DNA of 40,867 bases from contig CALOEW010000018.1 in NCBI GenBank assembly GCA_942492445.1, positions 1 to 40,867 of the forward strand. Direction: 5' to 3'. Position numbers and translations under genes: made by a program. The notes under the pieces are model-generated. The model ran no database searches. It had not been told where the DNA came from and saw only the letters and a list, made by a program, of their open reading frames with translations. Each line of letters starts with the position of its first letter. Position 1 is the stretch's first letter. The DNA is from NORP240 sp942492445 (lineage in GTDB: Bacteria > Pseudomonadota > Gammaproteobacteria > Pseudomonadales > Pseudohongiellaceae). Positions 14,832-24,090 of this stretch are shown here, in pieces.

Positions 14832-15860
14832 ATGGACATCCGGACGGCGATCAAAAAGGTATCTTCACATCAGCACCTCAGTGCCGGGGAAATGACCGCC
14901 GTAATGCGGGACATCATGACCGGCAACACCACCGATGCACAGAATGCCGCCTTTCTGGTCGGACTTCAGATGAAGGGTGTGCAGCAGGAGGAACTGCTTG
15001 GTGGTGCAATCGTCATGCGCGAGCTGGTGACTCCCGTGGTGCTGCAGAACATCGATCACCTGGTGGACACCTGCGGTACCGGTGGCAGTGGCTCCAACAA
15101 ATTCAATGTTTCCACCGCTGCGGCGCTGGTGGCCGCATGCGCCGGCGCTCGCGTGGCAAAGCATGGTAATCGGGGCGCGACCAGTAAAAGCGGCAGTGCC
15201 GACGTGCTGGAGGCAGCCGGGGTCAACCTGTCCCTTACACCGGAACAAGTGGCACAGGCCATTGACAAGATTGGCGTCGGGTTTCTGTTCGCTCCCAGTC
15301 ATCACGGTGCCATGAAGCACGTTATTACCGCACGAAGGGAAATCGGCGTGCGCACAGTTTTCAATCTGCTCGGGCCGCTGACCAACCCAGCCGGTTCGCC
15401 CAACCAGGTGCTGGGAGTTTTTGATCCTGACTGGATAGTGCCATTGCTGGAAGTGCTCAAAGAACTGGGCAGCCGGCACGTGATGGTTGTGTCATCAGAG
15501 GACGGGCTGGACGAAATCAGTAACTCCGCACCCACCCGCGTAGGCGAACTGAAGCACGGCGAAATAACCACGTATCGGATTTCGCCAGAGGATTTCGGGT
15601 TGCCGCTGCATGAGGATTTCAGTGCGTTGCAGATTGAAAGCGTGGAACAGAGCCTGACAATGCTGAAGCAGGCACTTGCCGGCAGCAACCAGGCGGCAGC
15701 CGATATCGTAGCCCTTAATGCCGGTGCCGCCATTTACACTGCAGGCATTGTTGACAGCCTTCCGGCCGGCGTGGAAAAGGCCCTGGAAGTCATTGCCAGT
15801 GGTCAGGCATTGACCAAACTGGACGAATTGATCCGTGTCACACAGTCATTCGCCGCTTGA
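14832..15860 (+). CDS. trpD: Anthranilate phosphoribosyltransferase
   Basis: 342 residues, starting at ATG 14,832 (GAGG six bases upstream), 24 bp after trpG. It transfers phosphoribose from PRPP to anthranilate. Visible motifs are VDTCGTGGSGSNKFNVSTAA (PRPP/anthranilate binding), KHGNRGATSKSGSADVLEA, HHGAMKHVITARREIGVRTV and FNLLGPLTNPAG, followed by the SSEDGLDEIS region. Length and motif order match the family. It has its own gene rather than a trpGD fusion, as in Pseudomonas. Confidence 0.95.
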   Translation: MDIRTAIKKVSSHQHLSAGEMTAVMRDIMTGNTTDAQNAAFLVGLQMKGVQQEELLGGAIVMRELVTPVVLQNIDHLVDTCGTGGSGSNKFNVSTAAALVAACAGARVAKHGNRGATSKSGSADVLEAAGVNLSLTPEQVAQAIDKIGVGFLFAPSHHGAMKHVITARREIGVRTVFNLLGPLTNPAGSPNQVLGVFDPDWIVPLLEVLKELGSRHVMVVSSEDGLDEISNSAPTRVGELKHGEITTYRISPEDFGLPLHEDFSALQIESVEQSLTMLKQALAGSNQAAADIVALNAGAAIYTAGIVDSLPAGVEKALEVIASGQALTKLDELIRVTQSFAA

Positions 15861-15876
15861 AACAGGGAAACCGATC

Positions 15877-16680
15877 GTGGCTGAAACCACAATTCTGCAA
15901 CAGATAATAGTGCAGAAAAAAAAGGAAGTCAGACAGCGGCAGACTGAGAGAAGTCTTTCCCTGCTGGACAGGGAGTTGCCCCCGTCTGACAGTCTGCGGC
16001 CGTTTGAAGCAGCACTGGCGAAGTCGATCGCCGATCGCCGGCCGGCAGTGATCGCCGAAATCAAGAAAGCCTCGCCCTCAAAGGGGCTGATCAGGCCGGA
16101 TTTCAATCCCGCTGCCCTGGCCCGGGACTATGCTTCCGCGGGAGCGACCTGTCTGTCGGTACTGACCGATGAAAAGTATTTCCAGGGGCATGACGACTAC
16201 CTGCGCGAGGCCAAAGCAGCCTGTGAACTGCCGGTGCTGCGTAAGGACTTTATGGTCGATCCGTACCAGATCGTGGAGTCCAGGTGGCTGGGCGCCGATT
16301 GTATTCTGTTGATCGTGGCAGCCCTGGATTCCGGTCAGCTGGCCGAGTTGTATCAGTGTGCAAGGGATCAGAATCTTGCTGTGCTGGTGGAAGTGCACAA
16401 TCCGGGGGAGCTTGAGGCGGCACTGCAGCTGGGTACTCTCCTCGTGGGTATCAACAACCGGGATCTGCACAGCTTTACCACGACATTGCAGACCACCTAT
16501 GGGCTGTTACCGTTGATTCCTCCCGATCGTCTGGTAATCACTGAAAGTGGCATCAACTCCCGGGACGATGTGCTGGCAATGGTGAATCACGGTGTCTACG
16601 GCTTTCTGATCGGCGAGACCTTTATGCGCGCCGAACGGCCCGGCGAAAAATTACGCGAGGTGCTATTCGGAAATGACTGA
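15877..16680 (+). CDS. trpC: Indole-3-glycerol phosphate synthase
   Basis: A TIM-barrel enzyme of 267 residues that closes the indole ring of CdRP. Motifs are VIAEIKKASPSKGLIRPDFN (catalytic Glu and Lys), LSVLTDEKYFQG, VLRKDFMVDPYQI (catalytic Lys), LVEVHNPGELEAAL, LVGINNRDL and ITESGINSRDDV. The frame is open from a GTG at 15,835 inside trpD. The GTG at 15,877, 16 bp after the trpD stop, gives an N-terminus (AETTILQQIIVQKKKEV) that aligns with TrpC of Pseudomonas, so it is preferred. It is a stand-alone TrpC, not fused to TrpF. The end overlaps dgkA by eight bases. Confidence 0.94.
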   Translation: MAETTILQQIIVQKKKEVRQRQTERSLSLLDRELPPSDSLRPFEAALAKSIADRRPAVIAEIKKASPSKGLIRPDFNPAALARDYASAGATCLSVLTDEKYFQGHDDYLREAKAACELPVLRKDFMVDPYQIVESRWLGADCILLIVAALDSGQLAELYQCARDQNLAVLVEVHNPGELEAALQLGTLLVGINNRDLHSFTTTLQTTYGLLPLIPPDRLVITESGINSRDDVLAMVNHGVYGFLIGETFMRAERPGEKLREVLFGND

Positions 16681-17086
16681 AGAGAGTGGTGAGTCCGGCA
16701 ACAAACCAATGTCGGCTCGGGAGCGTCGCTCCGGGACGGGTTTCGGGCGCTTTGTTCCCGCCATTCTGAATTCCTACGACGGTATTCTTGCGACCTTGCG
16801 GACCGAGTCCGCTTTCCGCCAGGAAATGGCCACTTTCGTGGTCATGCTGCCACTCGGACTCTGGCTGGGCGAGGGCGGTGTGCAGAAGCTGTTGTTGGTT
16901 GCTCCTTTGTTCCTGGTTCTGGTGGTGGAGTTGTTGAACACGGCGGTGGAAAGTACGGTGGATCGCTGGGGCAACGACTACAACGACTTTGCCAAGGCTG
17001 CCAAGGATGCCGGCTCTGCGGCCGTGTTCCTGTGCCTGCTGCTGGTGCTGCTGAGCTGGTTTCTGATACTCCTCTGGCCGCAGTAA
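16673..17086 (+). CDS. dgkA: Diacylglycerol kinase (DgkA type)
   Basis: 137 residues: a 25-residue polar N-terminus, an amphipathic segment, then three transmembrane helices (MATFVVMLPLGLWL, LLLVAPLFLVLVVELLNTAV, AGSAAVFLCLLLVLLSWFLI). The signature ELLNTAVESTVD, ending in the catalytic/metal-binding acidic residues, and KDAGSAAV are typical of the trimeric inner-membrane enzyme that recycles diacylglycerol to phosphatidate. It overlaps the end of trpC and is probably translated with it. It faces the convergent crp-like gene across 69 bp. Confidence 0.92.
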   Translation: MTEESGESGNKPMSARERRSGTGFGRFVPAILNSYDGILATLRTESAFRQEMATFVVMLPLGLWLGEGGVQKLLLVAPLFLVLVVELLNTAVESTVDRWGNDYNDFAKAAKDAGSAAVFLCLLLVLLSWFLILLWPQ

Positions 17087-17155
17087 CCGGGCCCCGGAGA
17101 GCAGGCAGCCCCCCAGTCAACCCTGAGGTTTCCGGGGTACCGGCTGCGGTCGACT

Positions 17156-17791
17156 TCAGCGGGTGCCGAACACGACGATGGTTTTACCCGAAACGCTGAT
17201 CAGTTCCTGTTCCTCAAGGGTTTTGAGCACTCGTCCGGCCATTTCCCGGGAACAATTGACGATGCGTCCGATTTCCTGGCGGGTTATTTTAATCTGCATA
17301 CCGTCCGGATGAGTCATGGCATCGGGCTGTTTGCTCAGATCGATCAGAGTACGTGCGATTCGACCGGTAACGTCGAAAAAGGCCAGGTCCCCGACTTTTC
17401 GAGTGGTATTGCGAAGCCGGTTGGCCATCTGCTTACCGATGGTAAACAGAATTTCCGGGTGTTGACGGCTGTAAGCGTTGAAGTTGGAGTAACTGATTTC
17501 AGCGATTTCACAGGCACTGCGTGCACGCACCCAGGCACTGCGCTCCCGGGTCTGCTCAAACAACCCCATTTCACCGAAAAAGTCGCCGGCGTTCAGGTAG
17601 GCGACCACCACTTCCTTGCCATCGTCATCCTCCAGAACCACCGAAACCGATCCACTGACGATGTAAAAAAGCGTGTCGCTGCTGTCACCTTCGTAAATGA
17701 TTGTCGCCCGATTCGGGTAGCGTTTGCGATGGCAATGGGACAGGAAATTATCCAGATCCTGGATATGGGGTGTGATTGCCATTAGTGCCAT
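17156..17791 (-). CDS. vfr: CRP/Vfr cyclic-AMP-responsive transcription regulator
   Basis: 211 residues. The N-terminal cyclic-nucleotide domain has FYIVSGSVSVVLED and the phosphate-binding cassette FFGEMGLFEQTRERSAWVRA, with the cAMP-contacting Glu, Arg and Ser. The dimerisation helix follows (about 110-135), then the winged helix: ITRQEIGRIVNCSREMAGRV, where the second half is the recognition helix, and a C-terminus ISVSGKTIVVFGTR nearly as in CRP/Vfr. The ATG at 17,791 has GGAGG eight bases upstream. In P. aeruginosa vfr also follows trpC and precedes an osmC-like gene, speD and coq7; speD is absent here. It should be a global regulator; targets in this window are not evident. Confidence 0.93.
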   Translation of the reverse strand: MALMAITPHIQDLDNFLSHCHRKRYPNRATIIYEGDSSDTLFYIVSGSVSVVLEDDDGKEVVVAYLNAGDFFGEMGLFEQTRERSAWVRARSACEIAEISYSNFNAYSRQHPEILFTIGKQMANRLRNTTRKVGDLAFFDVTGRIARTLIDLSKQPDAMTHPDGMQIKITRQEIGRIVNCSREMAGRVLKTLEEQELISVSGKTIVVFGTR

Positions 17792-18211
17792 AGGGCAGAC
17801 CTCCGTCTATTTCCGTATTGTGTGCCTTCTGTGAGTTCTGATTGAAGACCACCTGCTCTGATTAATCTGTCGTCTGCTGTACCGAACAAAAATGAATCCG
17901 GCAGGATCGGATGTCCACTGACATGAGTCTGTCAGCAATTATGCCAACGCGCGACAACGCCGGAATCTGCTTGGTCCCCGATGCCTAGGTAATCGGCAGA
18001 ATACTGGAATACTTGCAAGGTTCCGATGGTTTCTTTACATCGCCCACGTAACTTCGGAGAGCCCGCGTCGGGCAGCGGGCGGTGAGACGGCATCGGGATT
18101 GCGTCACGAGTGATCGACCCGTCCCGGCCGTCAGGTTCAGGCCCCGGGGACTGGTCCGGGGTAAGGCGCTCCGGGGAATCACCGGTTCCGGCCCCGGCAC
18201 GCCGGAAGACC
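17792..18211. other. Intergenic region between crp and the MFS gene
   Basis: 420 bases with no supported gene. The part near crp contains the palindrome listed separately. The part near 18,060-18,210 is very GC-rich with several possible stems (for example CCCCGGGG) but no T-run that would make a clear terminator for the MFS gene. In Pseudomonas speD is encoded in this neighbourhood, and I see no remnant of it. Confidence 0.45.
17918..17935. promoter_or_regulatory. Palindrome upstream of crp, possible operator
   Basis: CTGACA-TGAGTC-TGTCAG is a perfect 6-bp inverted repeat with a six-base centre, 127 bp upstream of the crp start. It does not match the CRP consensus (TGTGA-N6-TCACA), so autoregulation by CRP is not implied. 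It could equally be a small RNA hairpin. Confidence 0.3.
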
Positions 18212-19450
18212 TTACTTCACGGCGTTGTGAGAGTTGTCCGGGTCCTCAGCTTGAGACAGCTCCAGTGCCTCCAGGGTGGTTCGTGGTACCGAGGTGAACG
18301 GTTCGAAGAAGCGGCGATCCACGTCGTGAAAGAAAATGCGGATGATCAGCCACAGCGTAAATGCCGCCAGTGCCACTCCGGAGGTTATGAAGAATCCTGA
18401 TTCGATTCTCTGGATCGTGGCGGCAATGACCAGAGGACCGACAACCGCGCCGAGACTCTGCATGAGCAGAATGACGCTGCCCACCTGCAGCAGGTTCAGC
18501 CTGGTGTTGTCATTGGCATGGGCAAGGCAGATCGAGTACAGTGGAAACGTGGTGGCACCGAACACCAGCATGGCCGGATAGATTGTCTGACCAAAGCGAC
18601 CGGACAGGATTATCATCGCGGCGCAGACGATTACCGCAACGGAAACCATCAGCAGGATGACGAAGCGTCGGTCCACTCTGTCCGACAGCCTCCCGGCCGG
18701 AAGCTGGGCTATTGCGCCCCCGACGATTGCCGCCGCCATGAAGACACCAACCCGTTCGACAGGTACGCCGTGTGCTGTGGCCACCAGGGGGCCCAGGGCC
18801 CAGAAGCCCGAAGTGACAAATCCCGCGACCAGTGCCCCCAGCACGGCAACCTGCGAGGATCGGAAAACCTGCCGCAATTGAAAGCCGGACAGCTGCACTG
18901 GTGCGGGAGCCTTGCTGCGGGTCATACCTACGGGAATGGACCCAAGGGCCAGAAGAATGGCACCGAGAGTGATCAGTTCCCGATATTCCAGGTCGAGTCC
19001 TGTCAGCAGCTGACCTGCGCCGATAGCCAGCAGGGTCAACAAGGCATAGGTCGACAGAATAAAACCCCGGTTTTCAACACTGGCACTTTCGTTCAGCCAG
19101 CTTTCAAAAATCATGTAGAGTCCTGCCAGTGCCCAGCCGGTTGTAAACCGTGCCAGCATCCAGAAAAAGGGATTTTCAAAAAAGCCCAGAACCAGCAGTG
19201 CGGCGTTGGCGGTACTGGCAAGTACCAGAAACATGCGAATGTGCCCCACTGCAGCTACCAGGCGCGGGACAGACACACAGCCGATGGCAAATCCCAGAAA
19301 ATACGCGGAGCCGGTTACCCCGATAGTCAGAGAGGAAAACCCCAGGGCGTCTGCGTACAACGGCACCAGTGTGAGTTGCAGACCGTGGCCGGTCAGCAGT
19401 ATGACCAGCGAAAGAAATAAAGCGAGTACGTTTTCAAATGTCTTGATCAT
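18212..19450 (-). CDS. MFS transporter, YcaD-like
   Basis: 412 residues with about 12 hydrophobic helices, starting FENVLALFLSLVILLTGHGL. Characteristic pieces are LYADALGFSSLTIGVTGSAY, the motif IFESWLNESAS after helix 4 (seen in the YcaD group of MFS proteins), RGFILSTYAL, and the central cytosolic loop after MTRSKAPAPVQL. RLSDRVDRRFVILLM is the second MFS motif A. The substrate is unknown for the family. The gene is divergent from the osmC-like gene across 206 bp and is not obviously linked to any pathway here. Confidence 0.8.
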   Translation of the reverse strand: MIKTFENVLALFLSLVILLTGHGLQLTLVPLYADALGFSSLTIGVTGSAYFLGFAIGCVSVPRLVAAVGHIRMFLVLASTANAALLVLGFFENPFFWMLARFTTGWALAGLYMIFESWLNESASVENRGFILSTYALLTLLAIGAGQLLTGLDLEYRELITLGAILLALGSIPVGMTRSKAPAPVQLSGFQLRQVFRSSQVAVLGALVAGFVTSGFWALGPLVATAHGVPVERVGVFMAAAIVGGAIAQLPAGRLSDRVDRRFVILLMVSVAVIVCAAMIILSGRFGQTIYPAMLVFGATTFPLYSICLAHANDNTRLNLLQVGSVILLMQSLGAVVGPLVIAATIQRIESGFFITSGVALAAFTLWLIIRIFFHDVDRRFFEPFTSVPRTTLEALELSQAEDPDNSHNAVK

Positions 19451-19656
19451 GGTGTGGATACGACATGCAGGCCTGATATGACGAACCAGGTCCGGTCAGG
19501 GGCTGTAGTGTAACGAAACAGACGTCGTTTGTGTGGACGGACTGGCAGATTGAGTCGCCGATTTCAGGATACATCCAGCTGTGTTACCCTTGCGCGCCAA
19601 CGTTAAATCCCGGAATGCGGGAACTTTTACCCAATGCTGTCGGAGTCAGGGTGTAA

Positions 19657-20079
19657 ATGAAAACCAAGATTCGCTGGATCGAAGATGTCATGTTCCTGGC
19701 CGAAACGGGCAGTGGCCATGGCGTGCTGATGGACGGAGCGGTGGAGGCCGGAGGGCGCAATATGGGCTCGCGGCCAATGGAGATGATGCTGGTGAGTGTC
19801 GGTGGCTGCAGCTCCTTCGACGTTGTCACTATTCTCAGGAAGGCCCGTCAGCCGGTCACCGGCTGTGAAGCGGAGGTTACCGGAAAGCGGGTGGACGCGG
19901 TGCCGGCAATTTTTGAGTCGATACATCTGCATTTCAAGGTAAGGGGCAAAGGCCTGAGTGCCAGGCAGGTGGAACGGGCAGTGGAGCTGTCAGCGGAAAA
20001 GTATTGTTCGGCAAGCATCATGTTGAAGAAGGCTGGCGTCGCCATCACCCACGATTTCGAGATCCTGGAGGACAGTTGA
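19657..20079 (+). CDS. OsmC/Ohr-superfamily protein
   Basis: 140 residues. The two cysteines characteristic of the OsmC fold are visible in SVGGCSSFDVVTIL and EKYCSASIMLKKA, with the usual spacing of about 65 residues. The sequence resembles the YhfA branch rather than the organic-hydroperoxide resistance branch. The cysteines normally reduce small peroxides, though the YhfA branch has no settled substrate. In P. aeruginosa a similar gene follows vfr and precedes coq7, so this is conserved context. It is the only rightward gene between 17 and 33 kb. Confidence 0.85.
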   Translation: MKTKIRWIEDVMFLAETGSGHGVLMDGAVEAGGRNMGSRPMEMMLVSVGGCSSFDVVTILRKARQPVTGCEAEVTGKRVDAVPAIFESIHLHFKVRGKGLSARQVERAVELSAEKYCSASIMLKKAGVAITHDFEILEDS

Positions 20080-20101
20080 TCCTCTGATGAGGGAAGCCTG
20101 A

Positions 20102-20749
20102 CTAGAGCCGGTAAACGGATTTCTTCATTACCAGGGCAAGAGCGGTCATAGCGCGCCTGGCGAGAAGCGGCAATTCCGTACCGCCAGCCCGCTTCGCGGC
20201 TTCTCCGTGCTGGCGTTCGTCGACGATCATTTGTTCCACAATCGCCTTGCTCTTCTGATCATTCTCAGGGAGCCCGGCAAGGTGGCTTTCCAGGTGTTCA
20301 CACACCTGATTCTCCGTTTCCGCCACAAACCCAAGGCTCCACCTGTCGCCTGCCAGGCCCGCTGCCGCACCGAGACCAAACGACATGGCATACCAAAGAG
20401 GGTTGAAGACGCTGGGGCGGCTGTCCAGTTCCGACAGGCGCTGTTCGCACCAGGCCAGATGATCGACTTCCTCCATTGCTGCTTTTTCCATTGTCTGACG
20501 CACATCCTGCAGCCGGGCAGTCAGCGCCTGTCCCTGGTAGAGTGCCTGGGCACAGACTTCGCCGGTGTGATTGATTCGCATCAGACCTGCCGCATGTTTT
20601 CGTTGGCCGTCCTCCAGTTCACATTCTTCCCTGGTGTCGGCCGGATTGTCGCGACCGGCCTGACTGCTGCCTGGTACCAGGGTGCGGAGAGCCTGGTCGA
20701 ATTGAACCAGCAGGTTGTCAACTGGGCTTAGATGGCGGGATTCACGCAT
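20102..20749 (-). CDS. coq7: Demethoxyubiquinone hydroxylase Coq7
   Basis: 215 residues. A di-iron four-helix-bundle hydroxylase that adds the C6 hydroxyl in ubiquinone synthesis; used in place of UbiF by many gammaproteobacteria. Iron ligands lie in INHTGEVCAQALYQGQ (Glu), KAAMEEVDHLAWCEQRL (ExxH), FVAETENQVCEHLESHL (Glu) and QMIVDERQHGEAAKRAG (ExxxH). It acts at the inner membrane by peripheral attachment. Its start is 21 bp after the purD stop, so it is probably the last gene of the dusB-fis-purH-purD transcript. Confidence 0.93.
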   Translation of the reverse strand: MRESRHLSPVDNLLVQFDQALRTLVPGSSQAGRDNPADTREECELEDGQRKHAAGLMRINHTGEVCAQALYQGQALTARLQDVRQTMEKAAMEEVDHLAWCEQRLSELDSRPSVFNPLWYAMSFGLGAAAGLAGDRWSLGFVAETENQVCEHLESHLAGLPENDQKSKAIVEQMIVDERQHGEAAKRAGGTELPLLARRAMTALALVMKKSVYRL

Positions 20750-20770
20750 GACGACGGATCCTTAGGTTCC

Positions 20771-22060
20771 CTAGTTCTGATTTTCTCTGCCAATGGCACG
20801 ATAACCAATGTCGGTTCTGAAGTAAACGTTGTTCCAGTCGACACTGTCAGCCAGCTCATAAGCCAGTCGTTGAGCCTCGGTCACGGAGTTTCCCAGAGCC
20901 GCTGCGCAAAGGACTCGCCCGCCACCTGTTACTACCTTGCCGTGTTCCAAGCGGGTCCCGGCATGGAAGATTTTCTGGGACTCAGCGCAGGGACGGTCCA
21001 GCCCGGAGATTACGTCTCCCTGACGATAGGAACCCGGGTAGCCTCCGGCTGCCAGCACCACGCCCAGGGCACAGCGGGTGTCCCAGCTGGCATGGGCCGA
21101 GTCCAGCCTGCCCTCCAGGGCGTCCAGACACAGTTGTGCCAGGTCGGACTGCAGGCGCATCATCACCGGTTGCGCCTCCGGATCGCCGAAACGGCAGTTG
21201 AATTCCACTACGTTGACTGCACCGGCCGGCGAAATCATCAGGCCGGCGTATAGAAACCCGGTATAGGGATTGCCGTCTGCGGCCATGCCGGCGACCGTGG
21301 GCTCGATGACCTGGCTCATTATGCGCTCAAAGACGTCGTCGGTGACAACCGGTGCCGGGGAGTAGGCTCCCATACCACCTGTGTTGGGGCCCCTGTCGCC
21401 ATTGTCTCTGGCCTTGTGGTCCTGTGAGGTTGCCATGGGCAGAACGTGCACACCGTCCACCATGGCGATAAAACTCGCTTCCTCGCCGTGCAGGAATTCC
21501 TCGATAACCACGCGATGACCCGCCTCGCCGAAGCGGTTTCCCCGGAGCATTTCCTCAATGGTTGCCGCAGCCTCTTCCCGGTCCCGGGCGATAATCACGC
21601 CTTTGCCGGCTGCCAGCCCGTCCGCCTTGATAACCTGGGGGAACGCCCTTCCGCTGACGTAGGCAAGGGCTGGCTCCACTTCCTCGAAGGTCCGGTAGGC
21701 CGCCGTCGGAATGCCGTGGCGCCGCAGAAAATCTTTGCTGAAGGCCTTGGAGCCTTCCAGCTGTGCGGCTCCTGCGGTGGGGCCGAAACAGGCCAGATCA
21801 TGGGCCCTGAAGTAGTCCACTACACCCGCCACCAGCGGTGCTTCCGGGCCGACGATGGTCAGGCTGATGTGTTCGCTTCCGGCGAACCGCACCAGCCCCG
21901 GGAAGTCCATTACGTCGATTGCTACATTCTCCACGCCGGGCTCAAGATGGGTACCGGCGTTTCCCGGTGCCACGAAGACTTTCTCCACCTGCGGCGATTG
22001 AGCGACCTTCCAGGCCAGGGCGTGCTCTCTGCCGCCACTGCCGAGAACCAGAACTTTCAC
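20771..22060 (-). CDS. purD: Phosphoribosylamine-glycine ligase
   Basis: An ATP-grasp enzyme for the second step of de novo purine synthesis. The start is set at GTG 22,060 because AGGAGA lies seven bases upstream and the product then begins (M)KVLVLGSGGREHALAWKVAQ, exactly like the family; this gives 429 residues. Further motifs are APGNAGT, VVGPEAPLVAGVVDYF, KADGLAAGKGVIIA (ATP binding), RNTGGMGAYSPAP as DRGPNTGGMGAY, and EFNCRFGDPEAQPVMMRL (metal binding). It follows purH by 61 bp. Confidence 0.95.
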   Translation of the reverse strand: MKVLVLGSGGREHALAWKVAQSPQVEKVFVAPGNAGTHLEPGVENVAIDVMDFPGLVRFAGSEHISLTIVGPEAPLVAGVVDYFRAHDLACFGPTAGAAQLEGSKAFSKDFLRRHGIPTAAYRTFEEVEPALAYVSGRAFPQVIKADGLAAGKGVIIARDREEAAATIEEMLRGNRFGEAGHRVVIEEFLHGEEASFIAMVDGVHVLPMATSQDHKARDNGDRGPNTGGMGAYSPAPVVTDDVFERIMSQVIEPTVAGMAADGNPYTGFLYAGLMISPAGAVNVVEFNCRFGDPEAQPVMMRLQSDLAQLCLDALEGRLDSAHASWDTRCALGVVLAAGGYPGSYRQGDVISGLDRPCAESQKIFHAGTRLEHGKVVTGGGRVLCAAALGNSVTEAQRLAYELADSVDWNNVYFRTDIGYRAIGRENQN

Positions 22061-22121
22061 CAGATACTCTCCTGCTTTAACTGTCAGATTGGCGGGCAAT
22101 CAGGTTGGTCGTGACCGTCAG

Positions 22122-23711
22122 CTAGTGGCGGAAGTGACGCACGCCGGTGAATACCATGGCGATGCCGTGTTCATTGGCAGCGGCAATGACTTCCTCGTCG
22201 CGCATGGAACCACCGGGCTGTATCACGGCGGTGATTCCTGCGGCAGCGGCGGCGTCGATACCGTCTCTGAACGGAAAGAAGGCATCGGAGGCCATTACCG
22301 AGCCGCGCACCTCCAGGTTTTCGTCCGCAGCCTTGATCCCGGCGATCCTGGCACTGTAAACGCGACTCATCTGCCCGGCCCCCACGCCAATGGTCCTGTT
22401 GTTTCTGCCGTAGACTATGGCGTTGGATTTGACGAATTTGGCGACGATCCAGGTAAATTGCAAATCACGTAGCTCCTCGGGCGTAGGCACCCGTTCGGTC
22501 ACCACCTTGAGTTCTGATGGACTGATCCGTCGGATATCCCTGTCCTGTACCAGCAGGCCGCCGGTGACCCGCTTGAAATCCCAGCCGGGCAGCGGGCTCG
22601 GTGGCAGCTCACCACAGGTCAGCACCCGTACATTTTTTTTCTGTGCAGCTATCTGTAACGCCTGTTCAGAAACAGAGGGAGCGATAATTACTTCGGTAAA
22701 CTGCTGTGAAACAATCTGTTGGGTGGTGTCGGCGTCCAGCTCACGGTTGAAGGCGATTATGCCGCCAAACGCGGAAGTGGGGTCGGTCTGAAACGCCAGT
22801 TCATAGGCTTTCTGCAGGGATTCGGCAACCGCGACACCGCAGGGGTTGGCGTGTTTGACTATCACGCAGGCAGGCTCCGGGAAGGATTTCACACACTCAA
22901 GAGCCGCGTCGGTATCGGCGATGTTGTTATAGGAAAGTTCCTTTCCCTGGTGCTGCCGGGCGGTGCTGATGCTTGCCTCCGGTTGCTGCTTTTCGACGTA
23001 GAAGGCGGCCTGCTGATGGGGGTTTTCGCCATACCGCATTGTCTGCTTTTTGATGAACTGGCTGTTGAAGGTGCGCGGGAAAAACTGTTCGGTATCCGAG
23101 GACGGCTGTGACAGCTTTCTGCCCAGGTAGTTGGCGATTGCCCCGTCATAGGACGCCGTATGTTCAAAGGCCTTTACTGCCAGATCGAAGCGAAACTCGT
23201 GATCCAGGGTGCAGTCGCCAGCGGACAGTTTGTCTACCAGCGCCTGGTAATCCTCGGGATTGACGACAACAGCAACGTGGGCATGGTTCTTGGCAGCTGC
23301 CCTCACCATGGTAGGACCGCCAATGTCTATATTTTCGATGGCGCTGGCCAGGTCGCAGTCCGGTTTCGCAACGGTCGCTTCAAACGGGTACAGATTGACA
23401 ATGACCAGGTCAATAGGCGGTATACCGTGTTCTTCCATGACCGCCCTGTCCAACTCGCGTCGGGCCAGAATTCCGCCGTGAACTTTGGGATGCAGGGTCT
23501 TGACCCGACCGTCCATCATCTCCGGAAATCCCGTATAGTCAGAAATTTCGACGGCCTGGATCTTCTCGGCAGTGAGCAGGCGATAGGTGCCACCGGTAGA
23601 AAGGATTTCGATATCGAGACCGGTAAGGGATCTTGCCAGTTCGACAATGCCGGTTTTATCGGACACACTGATCAATGCCCGACGCACGGCAGCAGGTTTA
23701 GCTGAAGTCAT
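22122..23711 (-). CDS. purH: Bifunctional AICAR transformylase / IMP cyclohydrolase
   Basis: 529 residues, catalysing the last two steps of IMP synthesis. The N-terminal MGS-like cyclohydrolase domain (about 1-200) begins RALISVSDKTGIVELARSL and has GGTYRLL, GRVKTLHPKVHGGILARR and NLYPFEATV. The C-terminal transformylase has RYGENPHQQAAFYVEK, CVIVKHANPCGVAVAESL with the catalytic Lys-His, TSAFGGIIAFN, and near the end GAGQMSRVYSARIAG and ASDAFFPFRDGIDAAAAAG. Normal length. Downstream of fis by 73 bp. Confidence 0.96.
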   Translation of the reverse strand: MTSAKPAAVRRALISVSDKTGIVELARSLTGLDIEILSTGGTYRLLTAEKIQAVEISDYTGFPEMMDGRVKTLHPKVHGGILARRELDRAVMEEHGIPPIDLVIVNLYPFEATVAKPDCDLASAIENIDIGGPTMVRAAAKNHAHVAVVVNPEDYQALVDKLSAGDCTLDHEFRFDLAVKAFEHTASYDGAIANYLGRKLSQPSSDTEQFFPRTFNSQFIKKQTMRYGENPHQQAAFYVEKQQPEASISTARQHQGKELSYNNIADTDAALECVKSFPEPACVIVKHANPCGVAVAESLQKAYELAFQTDPTSAFGGIIAFNRELDADTTQQIVSQQFTEVIIAPSVSEQALQIAAQKKNVRVLTCGELPPSPLPGWDFKRVTGGLLVQDRDIRRISPSELKVVTERVPTPEELRDLQFTWIVAKFVKSNAIVYGRNNRTIGVGAGQMSRVYSARIAGIKAADENLEVRGSVMASDAFFPFRDGIDAAAAAGITAVIQPGGSMRDEEVIAAANEHGIAMVFTGVRHFRH

Positions 23712-23784
23712 AAAGTTTCAAGGATCTTGATTCTGATCGGGGGCGCCAGAGTCCCTTCCGCCGGCGTCCACCAACTTGCTGGAA

Positions 23785-24090
23785 TTACAACAGTCCGTAT
23801 TGTTTGAGTTTCTTTCGAAGCGTACCACGGTTCATTCCCAGCATGGTAGCGGCCCGGGTCTGGTTGCTGTCCGCCTTCTGCATGACGATTTCAAGCAGTG
23901 ACGCTTCCACTTCGTTCATAACCAATTGGTAAATGTCAGTGGGTTCCTGATCACCTAGTTGGGCGAAATAGTCTGCCATGGCGCGTTTAACTTCCTCGCG
24001 CAACGTTGCCGGCTTTTCGTTTCCGATGAAATCGCTCAGGCCTTCGACCGGGGTGGCTCTGAAAAGAAGAGCCTCATCCTGGGAAGTCAT
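23785..24090 (-). CDS. fis: Nucleoid-associated protein Fis
   Basis: 101 residues. The C-terminal helix-turn-helix NQTRAATMLGMNRGTLRKKL with the final KQYGLL is nearly the same as Fis of E. coli, and the middle helices (ATLREEVKRAMADYFAQLGD) form the dimer core. Fis bends DNA and regulates rRNA, tRNA and growth-phase genes. The start overlaps the dusB stop by four bases, reproducing the classic dusB-fis operon in which dusB acts as leader for fis expression. Confidence 0.95.
   Translation of the reverse strand: MTSQDEALLFRATPVEGLSDFIGNEKPATLREEVKRAMADYFAQLGDQEPTDIYQLVMNEVEASLLEIVMQKADSNQTRAATMLGMNRGTLRKKLKQYGLL

Noticed and set aside
18518..19420. A 300-codon plus-strand frame opposite the MFS gene
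   Set aside because: Gln/His/Gly-rich product typical of an antisense shadow; the MFS protein on the other strand is clear.
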